The notes under the pieces are model-generated. The model worked only from the letters and a program-made list of their open reading frames with translations, searched no databases and was not told the origin of the DNA. The translations under genes were made by a program, and so were the position numbers. Of a stretch of 35,251 bases of DNA, positions 18,581-28,494 are shown one piece after another. The DNA is taken from NCBI GenBank assembly GCA_937900875.1, contig CALCGD010000068.1:1-35251 (forward strand). The letters are read 5' to 3'. This DNA is from an uncultured Flavobacteriales bacterium. Lineage in GTDB: Bacteria > Bacteroidota > Bacteroidia > UBA10329. Position 1 is the first letter of the stretch. The number at the start of each line of letters is the position of its first letter.

Positions 18581-19804
18581 TTATTGCTTGATAAAGTGAG
18601 CTGTACTAATCACATCTCCAATAGTTCTTAGCGTGTAAGTTCCGGCTGGAAGTTCAGATACGTTTAAGGTATTCTGTCCCTTGATTGTATTTGATGTGAG
18701 AACGGTACGTCCAATTGCATCAATTACTTCAACCAGAGCAATTTCTTCTGCATTAAATGTGATTTCGTCCAAAGCAGGATTCGGGAACAAAGCAATTTTG
18801 TTTTGGTTTACTTCGGAAATTCCAGAAGAAAGTTGGGCGCAGCTGTTTGTCTCTGATCCACAAACTAAATCAGCTAAAAATTCGGTCACGAAATCCATTG
18901 CAGCTTGATCAATTGGGCTCAAGTAACCCACGTGATTGTTTACACCAGGATAGCTTCTCAGTTCGTGGTTTAAGCCGATGTTTTCTGCTCTCACATGAAC
19001 ATGCCCACTTCCAGAAGCTATCAAACCTGTTGGGAAACCAGATACAGAAACTTCTTGAGTTAGGAATGGAACTACGCCATCTTGCTCTTCATGAACACTC
19101 ACAATGGCGGCATCACCTGCTTCCATCCAAGTTGTATCTCCTATCGCCCCACTAAAGCTAAGCACACCTAAGGCATCGCTCGAGTAGTTTGGTGTTCCGC
19201 TGTTTCCTTCTACACCGCCAAGTCCTGCTGTATCATTCACCATATAAGCTGGAACTTCACTTAGCTTATCTAAATAGGCTGAATGAATAGCTGCAATTGC
19301 TCCAGCAGAAATTCCTCCTACAATGATTTTCTCACAATCTATGCCGTAAGGATTTCCATCTTCAGCTGCGGTTTTCTTCAGGTATCTTACACAAGCATTC
19401 ATGTCATGAGCACCTCTTAGAACTGCCAGAGTAGTGGTTACTTCGCTTGGCAAGAAGAAACCAACTCGGTAATCTGGGGCAACAACTACGTAACCCATTT
19501 TAGCAAGAATGTTACACATAAAGGCAACGTCTGCACGGCTACCACCTATGAAAGATCCACCGAAAGCCATTAGAATTACCGGTCTATCAGTTTGTGTGTC
19601 TCCAGCTGGAGCGTAAACGTCCATTTTTAAATCTACAGCGCCTCCGCCTAAGGCAGTGTTGCTGCCAAATGTAACTGCGCTTGTAACGTCAACATTCTGA
19701 AATAGATCAAACGTAGTGTATCGTCCTCCAGAGCAATCGGTTTGGGCAAAACTTGCGCCTACAGCTGCAATCATTGTTAAACAGATGGTAAAAATTCTTT
19801 TCAT
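18581..19804 (-). CDS. Secreted alpha/beta hydrolase (carboxylesterase-like) with T9SS type A sorting domain
   Basis: Signal peptide. 'LMAFGGSFIGGSRADVAFMCNILAKMGYVVVAPDYRVGF' and 'VGGISAGAIAA' esterase motifs. C-terminal 'IALFPNPALDEITF...LPAGTYTLRTIGDVISTAHFIKQ' sorting domain. Confidence 0.9.
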   Translation of the reverse strand: MKRIFTICLTMIAAVGASFAQTDCSGGRYTTFDLFQNVDVTSAVTFGSNTALGGGAVDLKMDVYAPAGDTQTDRPVILMAFGGSFIGGSRADVAFMCNILAKMGYVVVAPDYRVGFFLPSEVTTTLAVLRGAHDMNACVRYLKKTAAEDGNPYGIDCEKIIVGGISAGAIAAIHSAYLDKLSEVPAYMVNDTAGLGGVEGNSGTPNYSSDALGVLSFSGAIGDTTWMEAGDAAIVSVHEEQDGVVPFLTQEVSVSGFPTGLIASGSGHVHVRAENIGLNHELRSYPGVNNHVGYLSPIDQAAMDFVTEFLADLVCGSETNSCAQLSSGISEVNQNKIALFPNPALDEITFNAEEIALVEVIDAIGRTVLTSNTIKGQNTLNVSELPAGTYTLRTIGDVISTAHFIKQ

Positions 19805-19838
19805 GGTAATCAGGATTATTAGATTGTTAATGTGTGAT

Positions 19839-19846
19839 CAAAGATA
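19839..19846 (-). promoter_or_regulatory. Putative -7 element for the secreted esterase
   Basis: Minus strand TATCTTTG, exact TAnnTTTG, about 35 nt upstream of the start. The -33 element is not clear. Confidence 0.4.
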
Positions 19847-19852
19847 AATTAA

Positions 19853-21001
19853 TCATAATGCAATTTCGTGTACACCATCTGACGGAATACATTGATAAAA
19901 CGAAGGGGCAAAGCCAAACGTCTCAGTATAAGTTGACGCTAATTTTTGACTGACCTCATCCATAGATTCAGTTTCAACAAGCGCTACGCAACAGCCGCCA
20001 AAACCAGCGCCTGTCATTCGGGCTCCTAAGCATGTGGGTTCAGTCGTAAGGGCCTCAACTATATGATTCAACTCAGGACAACTTACTTCGAAGTCATTTT
20101 GTAGAGATAAATGAGAGGCATGCATCAGTTTGCCAAAGGAGTTCAAATCTGACAACTTTAGCGATTTGACTGCTTCCTTAACATGCTCATTTTCAGTAAA
20201 AGCATGACGTGTTCGTTTTCGTAAAATTGGACTGTCTATCAAATTCAAATCTTCATCTAATGCATCAACTAAGTTTGAAATGTCTCGGTGTGAACGAATA
20301 ATGTCTAACGACTCCGAACACTCCTTTATTCGCAGATTATACGCGCTTGTGGCCAATTCTCTGGACTTGTTCGAATTCACTAGCAAAATGCTGTAATCGT
20401 TCAGTTTTAGAGGCACTATTTCATTTTCTAGACTGTTGCAATTAAGCAGGATAGCCGCAGATTTTTTTCCGTTTGCTACTGCATACTGATCCATAATTCC
20501 ACATTTCACGCCTATAAACTCATTCTCAATTTTCTGACAATCTAGCGCCATCTGTATTCGATTTGGCTCTAAACCTGATTCTATTTTAGAAAACATATAG
20601 AAACAAAGTACTTCTAGAGCCGCAGAAGAAGAAAGCCCCGATGCCTTAGGAAGTGTGCTAGAAATGTGAATGTCGCAGCCAGATATTGAGATTCCATTTG
20701 TTTGAAGATGTAACACCACTCCAAGAATAAAATCGGACCAGTGACTTTGCTTTTTCCTAGGGAGTGAATCAAGGTTTAACGTGGTTAATTCATCGAAGTC
20801 TGACGAGAAAATATTGATTTCTCTAGAGTCATTTTTTCTAATTACAGCAGTGATTCCAAGAGAAATTGCTGCTGGTAAAACTAAACCTCCTAGGTAGTCA
20901 ATATGCTCTCCAATGAGATTAACCCTGCCTGGACAGAAGAATCCACGCAGATTATCAGACTTGCCAAACAATTTGTGAAAACGGGCAGTTAGTTTCTTCA
21001 T
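19853..21001 (-). CDS. galK: Galactokinase
   Basis: 'CPGRVNLIGEHIDYLGG', 'LPKASGLSSSAALEV' and 'GARMTGAGFGGCCVALVE' GHMP kinase motifs. Start placed at MKKLTARFHK (21001) rather than 21040. Confidence 0.94.
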   Translation of the reverse strand: MKKLTARFHKLFGKSDNLRGFFCPGRVNLIGEHIDYLGGLVLPAAISLGITAVIRKNDSREINIFSSDFDELTTLNLDSLPRKKQSHWSDFILGVVLHLQTNGISISGCDIHISSTLPKASGLSSSAALEVLCFYMFSKIESGLEPNRIQMALDCQKIENEFIGVKCGIMDQYAVANGKKSAAILLNCNSLENEIVPLKLNDYSILLVNSNKSRELATSAYNLRIKECSESLDIIRSHRDISNLVDALDEDLNLIDSPILRKRTRHAFTENEHVKEAVKSLKLSDLNSFGKLMHASHLSLQNDFEVSCPELNHIVEALTTEPTCLGARMTGAGFGGCCVALVETESMDEVSQKLASTYTETFGFAPSFYQCIPSDGVHEIAL

Positions 21002-21082
21002 ATAGCCGAAAATTAATCTTTGTTGAACTGATAGAGTCAATCAAGTCGCTAACTTTACGTGAATTCGAAAATTATTCCCCTT

Positions 21083-21556
21083 ATGTCTAAGATTGAGCGC
21101 CTTTTTGCCGAGTACAGCGAAAGCCATCAGAACGAAACAAATCAGTTCATTCATTGGATTTTTGTTCCGCTCATATTCCTAAGTGTTATTGGTCTGTTAT
21201 GGGATCTGAAGTTGGGAGTAGAACTTAGTTTTCTGGGTGGAGAGCAGCTTAATGCCGCCATGGTGGCAACTGTTTTAGCTTATGGGTATTATTTGTCATT
21301 GTCTTTTAGCATATCTCTTGGAATTCTAATCATATCTGGCCTAGGGCTACTAGGATGTTTCCTTTATGGGAGTCAATTACCATTGAGTGTTTGGAAAATT
21401 TCGTTGATCATTTTTGTGTTGTCGTGGATAATGCAATTCGTTGGACATAAAGTGGAAGGCAAAAAGCCTTCGTTTTTCAAAGACATTCAATTTTTTATGG
21501 TCGGTCCAATGTGGGTGTTGGCCAAATTGTACAACAAACTCGGTATTAAGTATTGA
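21083..21556 (+). CDS. Mpo1-like / DUF962 family membrane protein
   Basis: 'FAEYSESHQNETNQFIHWIFVPLIFLSVIGLLWDL' and 'WIMQFVGHKVEGKKPSFFKDIQFFMVGPMWVLAKL' motifs. Start moved from GTG 21059 to ATG 21083. Confidence 0.9.
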   Translation: MSKIERLFAEYSESHQNETNQFIHWIFVPLIFLSVIGLLWDLKLGVELSFLGGEQLNAAMVATVLAYGYYLSLSFSISLGILIISGLGLLGCFLYGSQLPLSVWKISLIIFVLSWIMQFVGHKVEGKKPSFFKDIQFFMVGPMWVLAKLYNKLGIKY

Positions 21557-21558
21557 TT

Positions 21559-22974
21559 ATGGAAGAAGCAGTAATGGAAAAACCAGCAACAGGTACGGCC
21601 TATTCGGCTGTCGTTCAGAAGCAACGCGATTATTTTTGGTCGCATGTTACTAAACCAATTGAGTTTAGGAAGACTCAACTTAGGAAACTGAAGGCTGCCT
21701 TTGCGAAGCACGAAGACAGTCTATTAGCTGCACTCAAAGCTGATCTTAATAAGCCAAAACAAGAAGCATTCACAACGGAGCTTGGAATTACGGTTGCAGA
21801 AATCGACCATTACATCCGTCATCTAGAAGATTGGATGGAGCCAGAGCGTGTTCCAACTCCATTGTTTTTCCAACCAGGGACTTCTATGATTATGCCCGAG
21901 CCATTTGGAGTAACCCTAATAATTGCGCCTTGGAATTATCCAGTTAAGAACCTCTTTGGACCCTTGTTGGGAGCAATGGCTGCTGGTAATACTGCAGTGG
22001 TTAAACCATCAGAAATTTCTCCGAATTGTAGTAGGGCTATCGCTGATTTGATTAAGGACACATTCGACCCTGAATACATTGTAAGTATTGAAGGTGGAGT
22101 TCCTGAAACTACCGAGTTGTTGAAGGAAAGATTCGATTATTTGCTGTTCACCGGAGGAACTGAAATCGGTAGAATTGTATACCAGGCGGCTGCTAAGCAT
22201 CTAACACCCGTTACTCTTGAGTTGGGAGGAAAGAGCCCTTGTATTGTAGATACCAACATCAACGTGAATGTGGCAGCCAAACGATTAGTTTGGGGCAAGT
22301 TTCAAAATGCTGGACAAACGTGCATTGCGCCAGATTATATCTATGTAAACAACAAAATCAAGGATAAATTTCTTGGTAGAGTAAAGCATTACATCGGAGA
22401 GTTTTTTGGTGATGCAAATAAACCATCCGATGACCTTGGGCGTATCATTAGCGACCGTCACTTTGAGCGCGTAAGCAAGATGCTAACAGGAGATATACTG
22501 GTTGGAGGAGTGACAGACGCTGCTACGCGATACATCGCACCAACGATTATCGATAACGTTACCACGGATCATCCTGCCATGCAGGAAGAAATATTCGGAC
22601 CTGTTATGCCGGTTATGGGATACGATAATTTCGATGAGGTAATCAATCACATCAATGCGGGCGAGCGTCCGTTGGCTATGTACTTATTCAGCAACGACTC
22701 TAAGTTGAAAAAACGGTTGATGAATGAAACCTCTTCGGGTGCCATCTGTGTAAACGAAACAATGGTTCATGCAGGCCAGCCTAATTTACCGTTTGGCGGA
22801 GTAGGGAATAGCGGAATTGGCGCCTACAATGGCAAGCTTGGTTTCGATACGTTTTCACACAAAAAGCCAGTTATGGTGAGGTCTTATTTGGGTGATGTTG
22901 CGCAGAAATACCCTCCTTATACAAGCGGGAAACTGAGCTTCATTAAAATGGCGTCAAAGTTTCTACTTCGTTGA
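21559..22974 (+). CDS. Aldehyde dehydrogenase family protein
   Basis: 'IIAPWNYPVKNLFGPLLGAMAAGNTAVVKPSE', 'TLELGGKSPCIVD', 'GKFQNAGQTCIAPDYI', 'NLPFGGVGNSGIGAYNGKLGFDTFSHKK'. Confidence 0.95.
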   Translation: MEEAVMEKPATGTAYSAVVQKQRDYFWSHVTKPIEFRKTQLRKLKAAFAKHEDSLLAALKADLNKPKQEAFTTELGITVAEIDHYIRHLEDWMEPERVPTPLFFQPGTSMIMPEPFGVTLIIAPWNYPVKNLFGPLLGAMAAGNTAVVKPSEISPNCSRAIADLIKDTFDPEYIVSIEGGVPETTELLKERFDYLLFTGGTEIGRIVYQAAAKHLTPVTLELGGKSPCIVDTNINVNVAAKRLVWGKFQNAGQTCIAPDYIYVNNKIKDKFLGRVKHYIGEFFGDANKPSDDLGRIISDRHFERVSKMLTGDILVGGVTDAATRYIAPTIIDNVTTDHPAMQEEIFGPVMPVMGYDNFDEVINHINAGERPLAMYLFSNDSKLKKRLMNETSSGAICVNETMVHAGQPNLPFGGVGNSGIGAYNGKLGFDTFSHKKPVMVRSYLGDVAQKYPPYTSGKLSFIKMASKFLLR

Positions 22975-23900
22975 GAATAATCCTGATTAGTCTATTTCTT
23001 ATTCCTCTCTTCGGAGGTGCACAGGGAATTCGCCCCGACATAGACCATGTAATAGTTATTGGTGTAGATGGAATGAGCCCTGATGGGATTCAGAATGCCA
23101 ATACTCCAACCATCGATAGCATATTAAAAGTTGCCGCATTTACTTGGAAATGCCAAGCAGTATTGCCTACCAGCAGCAGTCCCAATTGGGCTAGCATGAT
23201 AATGGGAGCAGGGCCAGATAAGCATGGAATTACTTCAAACGCTTGGCAACCGCACAAACAAACACTCGAATTAGAATGTGAAGGAACCAAACGGAATGGC
23301 AAGCCCAGCGGTATGTGGCCAACCATTTTTGGTGAGTTGAGGAGACAAAAGCCAGATGCCAAGATTGCGTGCTTCAACGATTGGTTGGCCTTTAATAGAC
23401 TGTTTGAAAAAGGTGTAGTTGACAAACAGCGCGATGCAATTCTGTTGCAAGCCGCCTCACACCACGGCTACAAAGGAATTACCCGAATGGCTTCTAATTA
23501 CTTTAAAAAGAAGAAGCCCAATTTCATGTTTGTGCATTTAGACCATGTAGACCATGCTGGTCATCATGATGGACACGGAACACAAGCGTATTATGATGCA
23601 GTTGGTGTGGCAGACGAAATGATTGCCAAGATAATTGAAGCGGTAAAAGCATCTGGGGTAGCAGAAAGAACCATCATCATCATTACAGCCGACCATGGTG
23701 GAAAAGGACATGGCCACGGAGGAGATTCTCCAGAGGAGGTAAACGTACCTTGGATTCTTACTGGACCAAGCGTTGTAAATGGAGAATTATCGGTTGAAGT
23801 AAACACATACGATACAGCTGCAACTATAGCCTATTTACTAGGAATTAAAGCCCCGGATTGTTGGATTGGTAAGCCTATTCTTCAAGCGGTTGCTCAATAG
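22971..23900 (+). CDS. Secreted alkaline phosphatase-superfamily protein (nucleotide pyrophosphatase/phosphodiesterase type)
   Basis: Signal peptide MRIILISLFLIPLFGGAQG. 'HVIVIGVDGMSPDGI', 'PTSSSPNWASMIMGAGPDKHGI' and 'IIIITADHGGKGHGHGG' motifs. TTG start overlaps the upstream stop (TTGA). Confidence 0.9.
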   Translation: MRIILISLFLIPLFGGAQGIRPDIDHVIVIGVDGMSPDGIQNANTPTIDSILKVAAFTWKCQAVLPTSSSPNWASMIMGAGPDKHGITSNAWQPHKQTLELECEGTKRNGKPSGMWPTIFGELRRQKPDAKIACFNDWLAFNRLFEKGVVDKQRDAILLQAASHHGYKGITRMASNYFKKKKPNFMFVHLDHVDHAGHHDGHGTQAYYDAVGVADEMIAKIIEAVKASGVAERTIIIITADHGGKGHGHGGDSPEEVNVPWILTGPSVVNGELSVEVNTYDTAATIAYLLGIKAPDCWIGKPILQAVAQ

Positions 23901-24000
23901 CGGGCTGACTTAATAGAATTGCTTAATCGATAACATGGCTGACTAACTATTTTGTCTCTCGGATTATAAATTAGCCAGGTCATACTGATATTCTGTACCT

Positions 24001-24822
24001 CTACTCACCTGGTTGACCATAATAGTCTATTACCTTATTGACAAGTAAATTTACGTTGCCAATAACCGCTTTGAGGTGAAATTCGTTATCATTTAGGAAT
24101 AACAAATCGTGATTTAGCAACTTTTGATTTTGCAACAAATCACTCTCCACTTTTAATCCGACCCAAGACTCTTCTTTCTCGACTCTTTGGATACTTTTAA
24201 TTTGATAGAAAACGTCATTTTGTAACGAAATTGGAACAAAATGCTGAAGAAATAGAGCGAGTGTATAAACGTTGTTTAATTCGGTTCGGGTTAGATTGGT
24301 TCCATGTTCTAAAGTCTTGTCAGTTAACTCGTCAAGATTTGCTCTTCTAACAGTATTCCTGAGCTTGTAGGAATACAACATGACGTTTTGAATATTCATT
24401 AACAGGCTGAAAATTATTCTTGGCTGAACTGAATTTCGATGATCCTTGAAATCATCATTTAGTTTTTTTATGAATGCCACGGGTTTCATTGTGCAGCTTG
24501 TCGGATCATTTGTGATTGATAAATCGTGATATTCAATCTTCTCTAGGCACACGAAATTGTAAATGTCCCCGAGTCGCATTTTTATGTGAAGGCGAAAGCT
24601 TTCTTTGGTTTTTCTTTCCTCATATTTCTTTTGAGCAAATGGAATAAATATGGCCGCGAGGAGAGAAAAGAATGCAACCGATAGAATGGAAATAGAAACC
24701 CAGTCAAAGTTCGATTCTACCGGATTGGGGTAAACATGCAACGAAATATTTTGGGCTGCGATTACAGTGTCGGTAACCCCAAACACTGAAATAGTATCCA
24801 TCATTGATATGGTATCAGTCAT
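24001..24822 (-). CDS. Hypothetical membrane-anchored protein
   Basis: 273 aa with a hydrophobic segment (WVSISILSVAFFSLLAAIFIPFA) followed by a charged, probably cytosolic domain; 24 nt downstream of the RecD-like gene. Confidence 0.7.
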   Translation of the reverse strand: MTDTISMMDTISVFGVTDTVIAAQNISLHVYPNPVESNFDWVSISILSVAFFSLLAAIFIPFAQKKYEERKTKESFRLHIKMRLGDIYNFVCLEKIEYHDLSITNDPTSCTMKPVAFIKKLNDDFKDHRNSVQPRIIFSLLMNIQNVMLYSYKLRNTVRRANLDELTDKTLEHGTNLTRTELNNVYTLALFLQHFVPISLQNDVFYQIKSIQRVEKEESWVGLKVESDLLQNQKLLNHDLLFLNDNEFHLKAVIGNVNLLVNKVIDYYGQPGE

Positions 24823-24846
24823 TTGAGAAAGATATTGATTTAGGCC

Positions 24847-26280
24847 TCATGTATCAGAGCCTATAAATTGTTCATTAAAATTTACCAAGTACAGCTTTTC
24901 TGAAGCACGGGTAATGGCGGTATAGAGCCAACGCACGTATTCAACACCTAACATCTCAGCAGTTAAATAACCTTGGTCTACAAACACCGCAGGCCATTGA
25001 CCGCCTTGCGCTTTGTGGCATGTGATGGCATAACCGAATTTGATCTGAAGCGCATTCAAATAAGGATCAGTGGCAATCTTCTTGGCTTGTTCTGATGCGG
25101 TTGGAATATCTGCATAACTCGCACAAACCGAGGTGTACAGTTGCTCCATGTCTGGTTCAGGTAGGGAAGGAGCTTCTACATGCAATGAATTGAGTAAGAG
25201 CTTAACATCCAAAGAGTCCTCATTCGGGTAGTCCATTAAACGCACGGTAGCATTCGCAAACCGAAAGCCATGCATTTCTTCGGTATAGCCCAACCTCATA
25301 ACCTCAATCATATCGCCATTGGCAATAAACCCAGCACCCGATCCTTTTGGAAGCCAGAAGTAGTTGTTCTTAACAACCATCAGCTTATCAGTAGAAGCAA
25401 TCTCGTCTTCCATGTATTTGATCCGTAAACGAATCTGCTGATTGAACTGGTTGGCGCTTTTGTTTGAACGCGTAATCACCATTGCACAGTCTTCGCCATA
25501 AAAGCTGTAGGCCGAATTCAATTCGTCCTCCAAATCGAGCATGTCAATCACCTTTATATCTGGGTAGTTGACTTTTAAAGCAATGTCTGATAGACCTTGT
25601 AAAAGCAGATTTCTGAGTTCGGTGGCGTTATTGAGAATTCCCGAATCTGCATCTTGCCGAACCACTTCGCGCAATTCGTGCTGCATTTCCCACTTAAAAT
25701 CGAAATTGGTTTGCAAAACTTTGCTGTCTAGCGCAGGGCTGTCTAAAGAACCTACTGGAGGTAATTGTGCGGTATCTCCAATTAAAATGAGCTTGCAATC
25801 CTTGCCATCTTCCATGAATTTCATCAAATCTGAAAGCAGGTTTTTAGACTGAATTTTGCCAGAACCAGTGTCTCGTGCGAGCGAAATCATAGACGCTTCA
25901 TCAACTATAATCACCGCATTCTTTCCACGATTCTTTCTAAGCGCAAACCGAATGTTGCCAAACTCATCGGTAGTTATTTGGTAAATGAATTTGTGAATAG
26001 TGAAAGCTCTTTGCCGCGTGTACGAAGCAAGCACCTTGGCGGCCCTTCCCGTAGGGGCTAGCAGGGCAAATTTCCTGTTCATCGATTTTAAGGTTTGCAC
26101 CACGCTAATAACCATAGATGTTTTGCCGGTTCCTGCATATCCGCGTAGAAGAAACACCTTCCCAATGTTCTCTTCTGTAAGAAACTCAGACAGCCGATAA
26201 ACGAACCCTTCTTGCCCGATAGTAGGCTTGAAAGGGAGCTCAGAAATAAGCTTATCGTAGGCGGTTTTTGGTGTAATCAC
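24847..26280 (-). CDS. RecD-like ATP-dependent DNA helicase / AAA ATPase
   Basis: Walker A 'LRGYAGTGKTSMV', 'APTGRAAKVL', Walker B 'VIIVDEASM', 'LILIGDTAQLPPVG', C-terminal 'ITCHKAQGGQWPAVFVD...RWLYTAITRASEKLYLV'. Confidence 0.93.
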   Translation of the reverse strand: MITPKTAYDKLISELPFKPTIGQEGFVYRLSEFLTEENIGKVFLLRGYAGTGKTSMVISVVQTLKSMNRKFALLAPTGRAAKVLASYTRQRAFTIHKFIYQITTDEFGNIRFALRKNRGKNAVIIVDEASMISLARDTGSGKIQSKNLLSDLMKFMEDGKDCKLILIGDTAQLPPVGSLDSPALDSKVLQTNFDFKWEMQHELREVVRQDADSGILNNATELRNLLLQGLSDIALKVNYPDIKVIDMLDLEDELNSAYSFYGEDCAMVITRSNKSANQFNQQIRLRIKYMEDEIASTDKLMVVKNNYFWLPKGSGAGFIANGDMIEVMRLGYTEEMHGFRFANATVRLMDYPNEDSLDVKLLLNSLHVEAPSLPEPDMEQLYTSVCASYADIPTASEQAKKIATDPYLNALQIKFGYAITCHKAQGGQWPAVFVDQGYLTAEMLGVEYVRWLYTAITRASEKLYLVNFNEQFIGSDT

Positions 26281-26427
26281 TTTTTGTCGAAGAAAAACTT
26301 GGCTTTGCCGAATCTATAAATAAGATCGTCTAAAACGGCTATGTCGTTTGTCGATAACCCATTCAAAAACCAAACCTAACATTTCGCATCCGAGTTAAAA
26401 TAGCTGAGACCAGAAACCTTATTGAAC

Positions 26428-28420
26428 ATGAAAAAGATTTTACTCCTTACAATTTTAGCTGCTATTTCAACAGCATCAGTTGCTCAAAACGTTGGCATTG
26501 GCTCAACTAGTTTTGTTCCTAATTCGGATGCGATTTTGGAATTGCGATCCACTACTTCGGGGTTTCTAATGCCTAAAATGACTTTCGCTCAAATGAGTGC
26601 GATTGCTGGTCCTACTGAAGGATTGCTTGTGTACCAGTCTAATCTCACACCAGGGTTTAAGTATTTCGATGGATCTGCTTGGGTTCCGTTTGGTGGTTCA
26701 AGTGGAGGTGCTGACAATTTTGGCAGTCATGTAGCTGAAATGAATATTGCCTTGGACGACTATTGCCTTGGACGACTATTGGTTAAGTAATGATGGAGAT
26801 GCTGAAGGAATTAGAGTTTCAAACAATGGATATGTTGGAATTGGTACAGGATCGCCAACTGCTCCATTACATGTGGAAGGTGATGTGAGAATTGGAGCTA
26901 ACGGTTACATTGATGATGATGCAACGGTTGGTGGAGATGTGGATGACTGGATTAGACTGAATGGATATGTGGAGGTGAAAACGAATTCTGATGACCACGG
27001 CTTGGTTATTAGAGATAAGGACAATAATGACTACGCAGCCATCACCCAAAAAAATGGATGGAGTTATTTAAGTGACAATGGAGTTTCTGGATCATATTTT
27101 TTGAGAGGAAATGATGCTGATGTTGAAATTAGAGGAGACTTAGATGTTAAGGGAAGTGATGTGTACGATAGCAGTGGCGAAATAAGGGTTAGCGGAGAAG
27201 ATGATGTATTTATCACGATGGATTACAATGGGGATGACAACGATTCTCGTGCTATCCGTTTCGGAAAGAACAGTATGACGGCCCCAACTGAATTGATGAG
27301 ATTAACCGAGACTGGAAGATTGGGAGTTGGTCATAGCAGTCCTCGAGCTAACATTCATATTTATGGTAATAGCGCAAGTGGTTTTGTGCCAGCTGGTCTT
27401 GGAGCTGCAGCTGGGCCTGAACTCGCTTTTTCAAGAGGTGGTTTTGCTAATCCGGGAGCTAGTATTCAAATGATAGATTACAATGGGTACTCATCTGGTC
27501 TCTGCTTTAATGTTCACAGAGGAGTAAACTATGGAGGAGGTGGCACATTTGCAGATAACTGGCCTACTGATGTTGTTCAGGCAATGACCATTCGAAATAA
27601 TGGAAATGTTGGTATAGGTACCGCTGACCCAGCAAAATTGCTGCATGTGGCAGAATCAAGTGGTGGCAGTATCATGGTATCGAGAAATGATGCAAATACC
27701 AATTTGGGAGAAGTTTTGGGGGAGTTAGTGTTTGACAGTTCTGATGACACCACTCCTTCTACAGTAGATGGCAGCGCGGTAATCAGAGCAACTGCTTCAG
27801 AAAACCACGGAAACAGTAATAAAGGTGGTGAACTCTTGTTTTTGACCAAACAATCTGGGAATGGCGCAAATTCGGCTGCAACCGAAAGAATGCGCATCAC
27901 AAATAATGGTCGAGTAGGAATTGGAACAACAACACCATTGGCACAGTTACATACCAAGGGTTCTGTTCGTTTAGAAGGTTTATCTGGTTCTGGGTCTCGA
28001 ATGGTTGTTGCCGATGCCAATGGAGATTTATCTACCCAAGCCATTCCTGGCGGAAGTGGAGGTGCTTCTGCTTACGGTGTAAACGGAACAGGAACTCAAA
28101 ATACAAGCTCTTCATCGTTCTCTAACATCAACAGCATGAGTTTAAATTTGACTGCTGGAACGTACATTTTACAATTTAATGCTGAGGTAACTTCTAATAA
28201 TTCAAGCACGCTTGCTGAGTTTCTGTTTTTCGCAAATGGAGCCACAGTTTCGGCATCAGCACGTACAATAGAGCCAGATAATGCCGAAAACAAAACAGTA
28301 ACAGTTACTTGCGTGGTTACAGTAAGTTCTACGCAAACGGTTACCACACAATTTAGAAAGAGCTCTGGAAGCGGAAGTATAACCGTAGCAAACCGCTGCT
28401 TTACGGCTATCAGACTATAA
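26428..28420 (+). pseudogene. Surface/tail-fibre-like GIGT-repeat protein gene, frame-disrupted by a 16-bp tandem duplication (as assembled)
   Basis: ORF 26422-26790 (signal peptide, NVGIGSTSF, ends ...MNIALDDYCLGRLLVK*) and ORF 26747-28420 (...IALDDYWLSNDGDAEGIRVSNNGYVGIGTGSP...). Removing one 16-bp copy restores ...AEMNIALDDYWLSNDGDAEG... in one frame. Confidence 0.8.
26745..26781 (+). repeat. Tandem duplication, unit TATTGCCTTGGACGAC (16 bp)
   Basis: Two perfect copies (26745-26760, 26761-26776) followed by partial copy TATTG (26777-26781). Confidence 0.97.
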
Positions 28421-28446
28421 TATTCACATCCACCACCAATTGAATA

Positions 28447-28480
28447 CAAAAAGGTCGCTCTAAATAGAGCGACCTTTTGT
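28447..28480 (+). terminator. Rho-independent terminator
   Basis: AAAAGGTCGCTC-TAAATA-GAGCGACCTTTT, perfect 12-bp stem. Confidence 0.85.
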
Positions 28481-28494
28481 ATTTTAAACCCATT

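Noticed and set aside
23905-23951. Imperfect direct repeat GGCTGACTTA / GGCTGACTAA after the phosphodiesterase gene
   Set aside because: Only two short copies in a small intergenic region, no periodicity and no further copies; not a CRISPR or iteron array.
27577-28044. 155-aa minus-strand ORF inside the GIGT-repeat gene
   Set aside because: Antisense shadow ORF with no recognisable domain; plus-strand frame has clear repeats.
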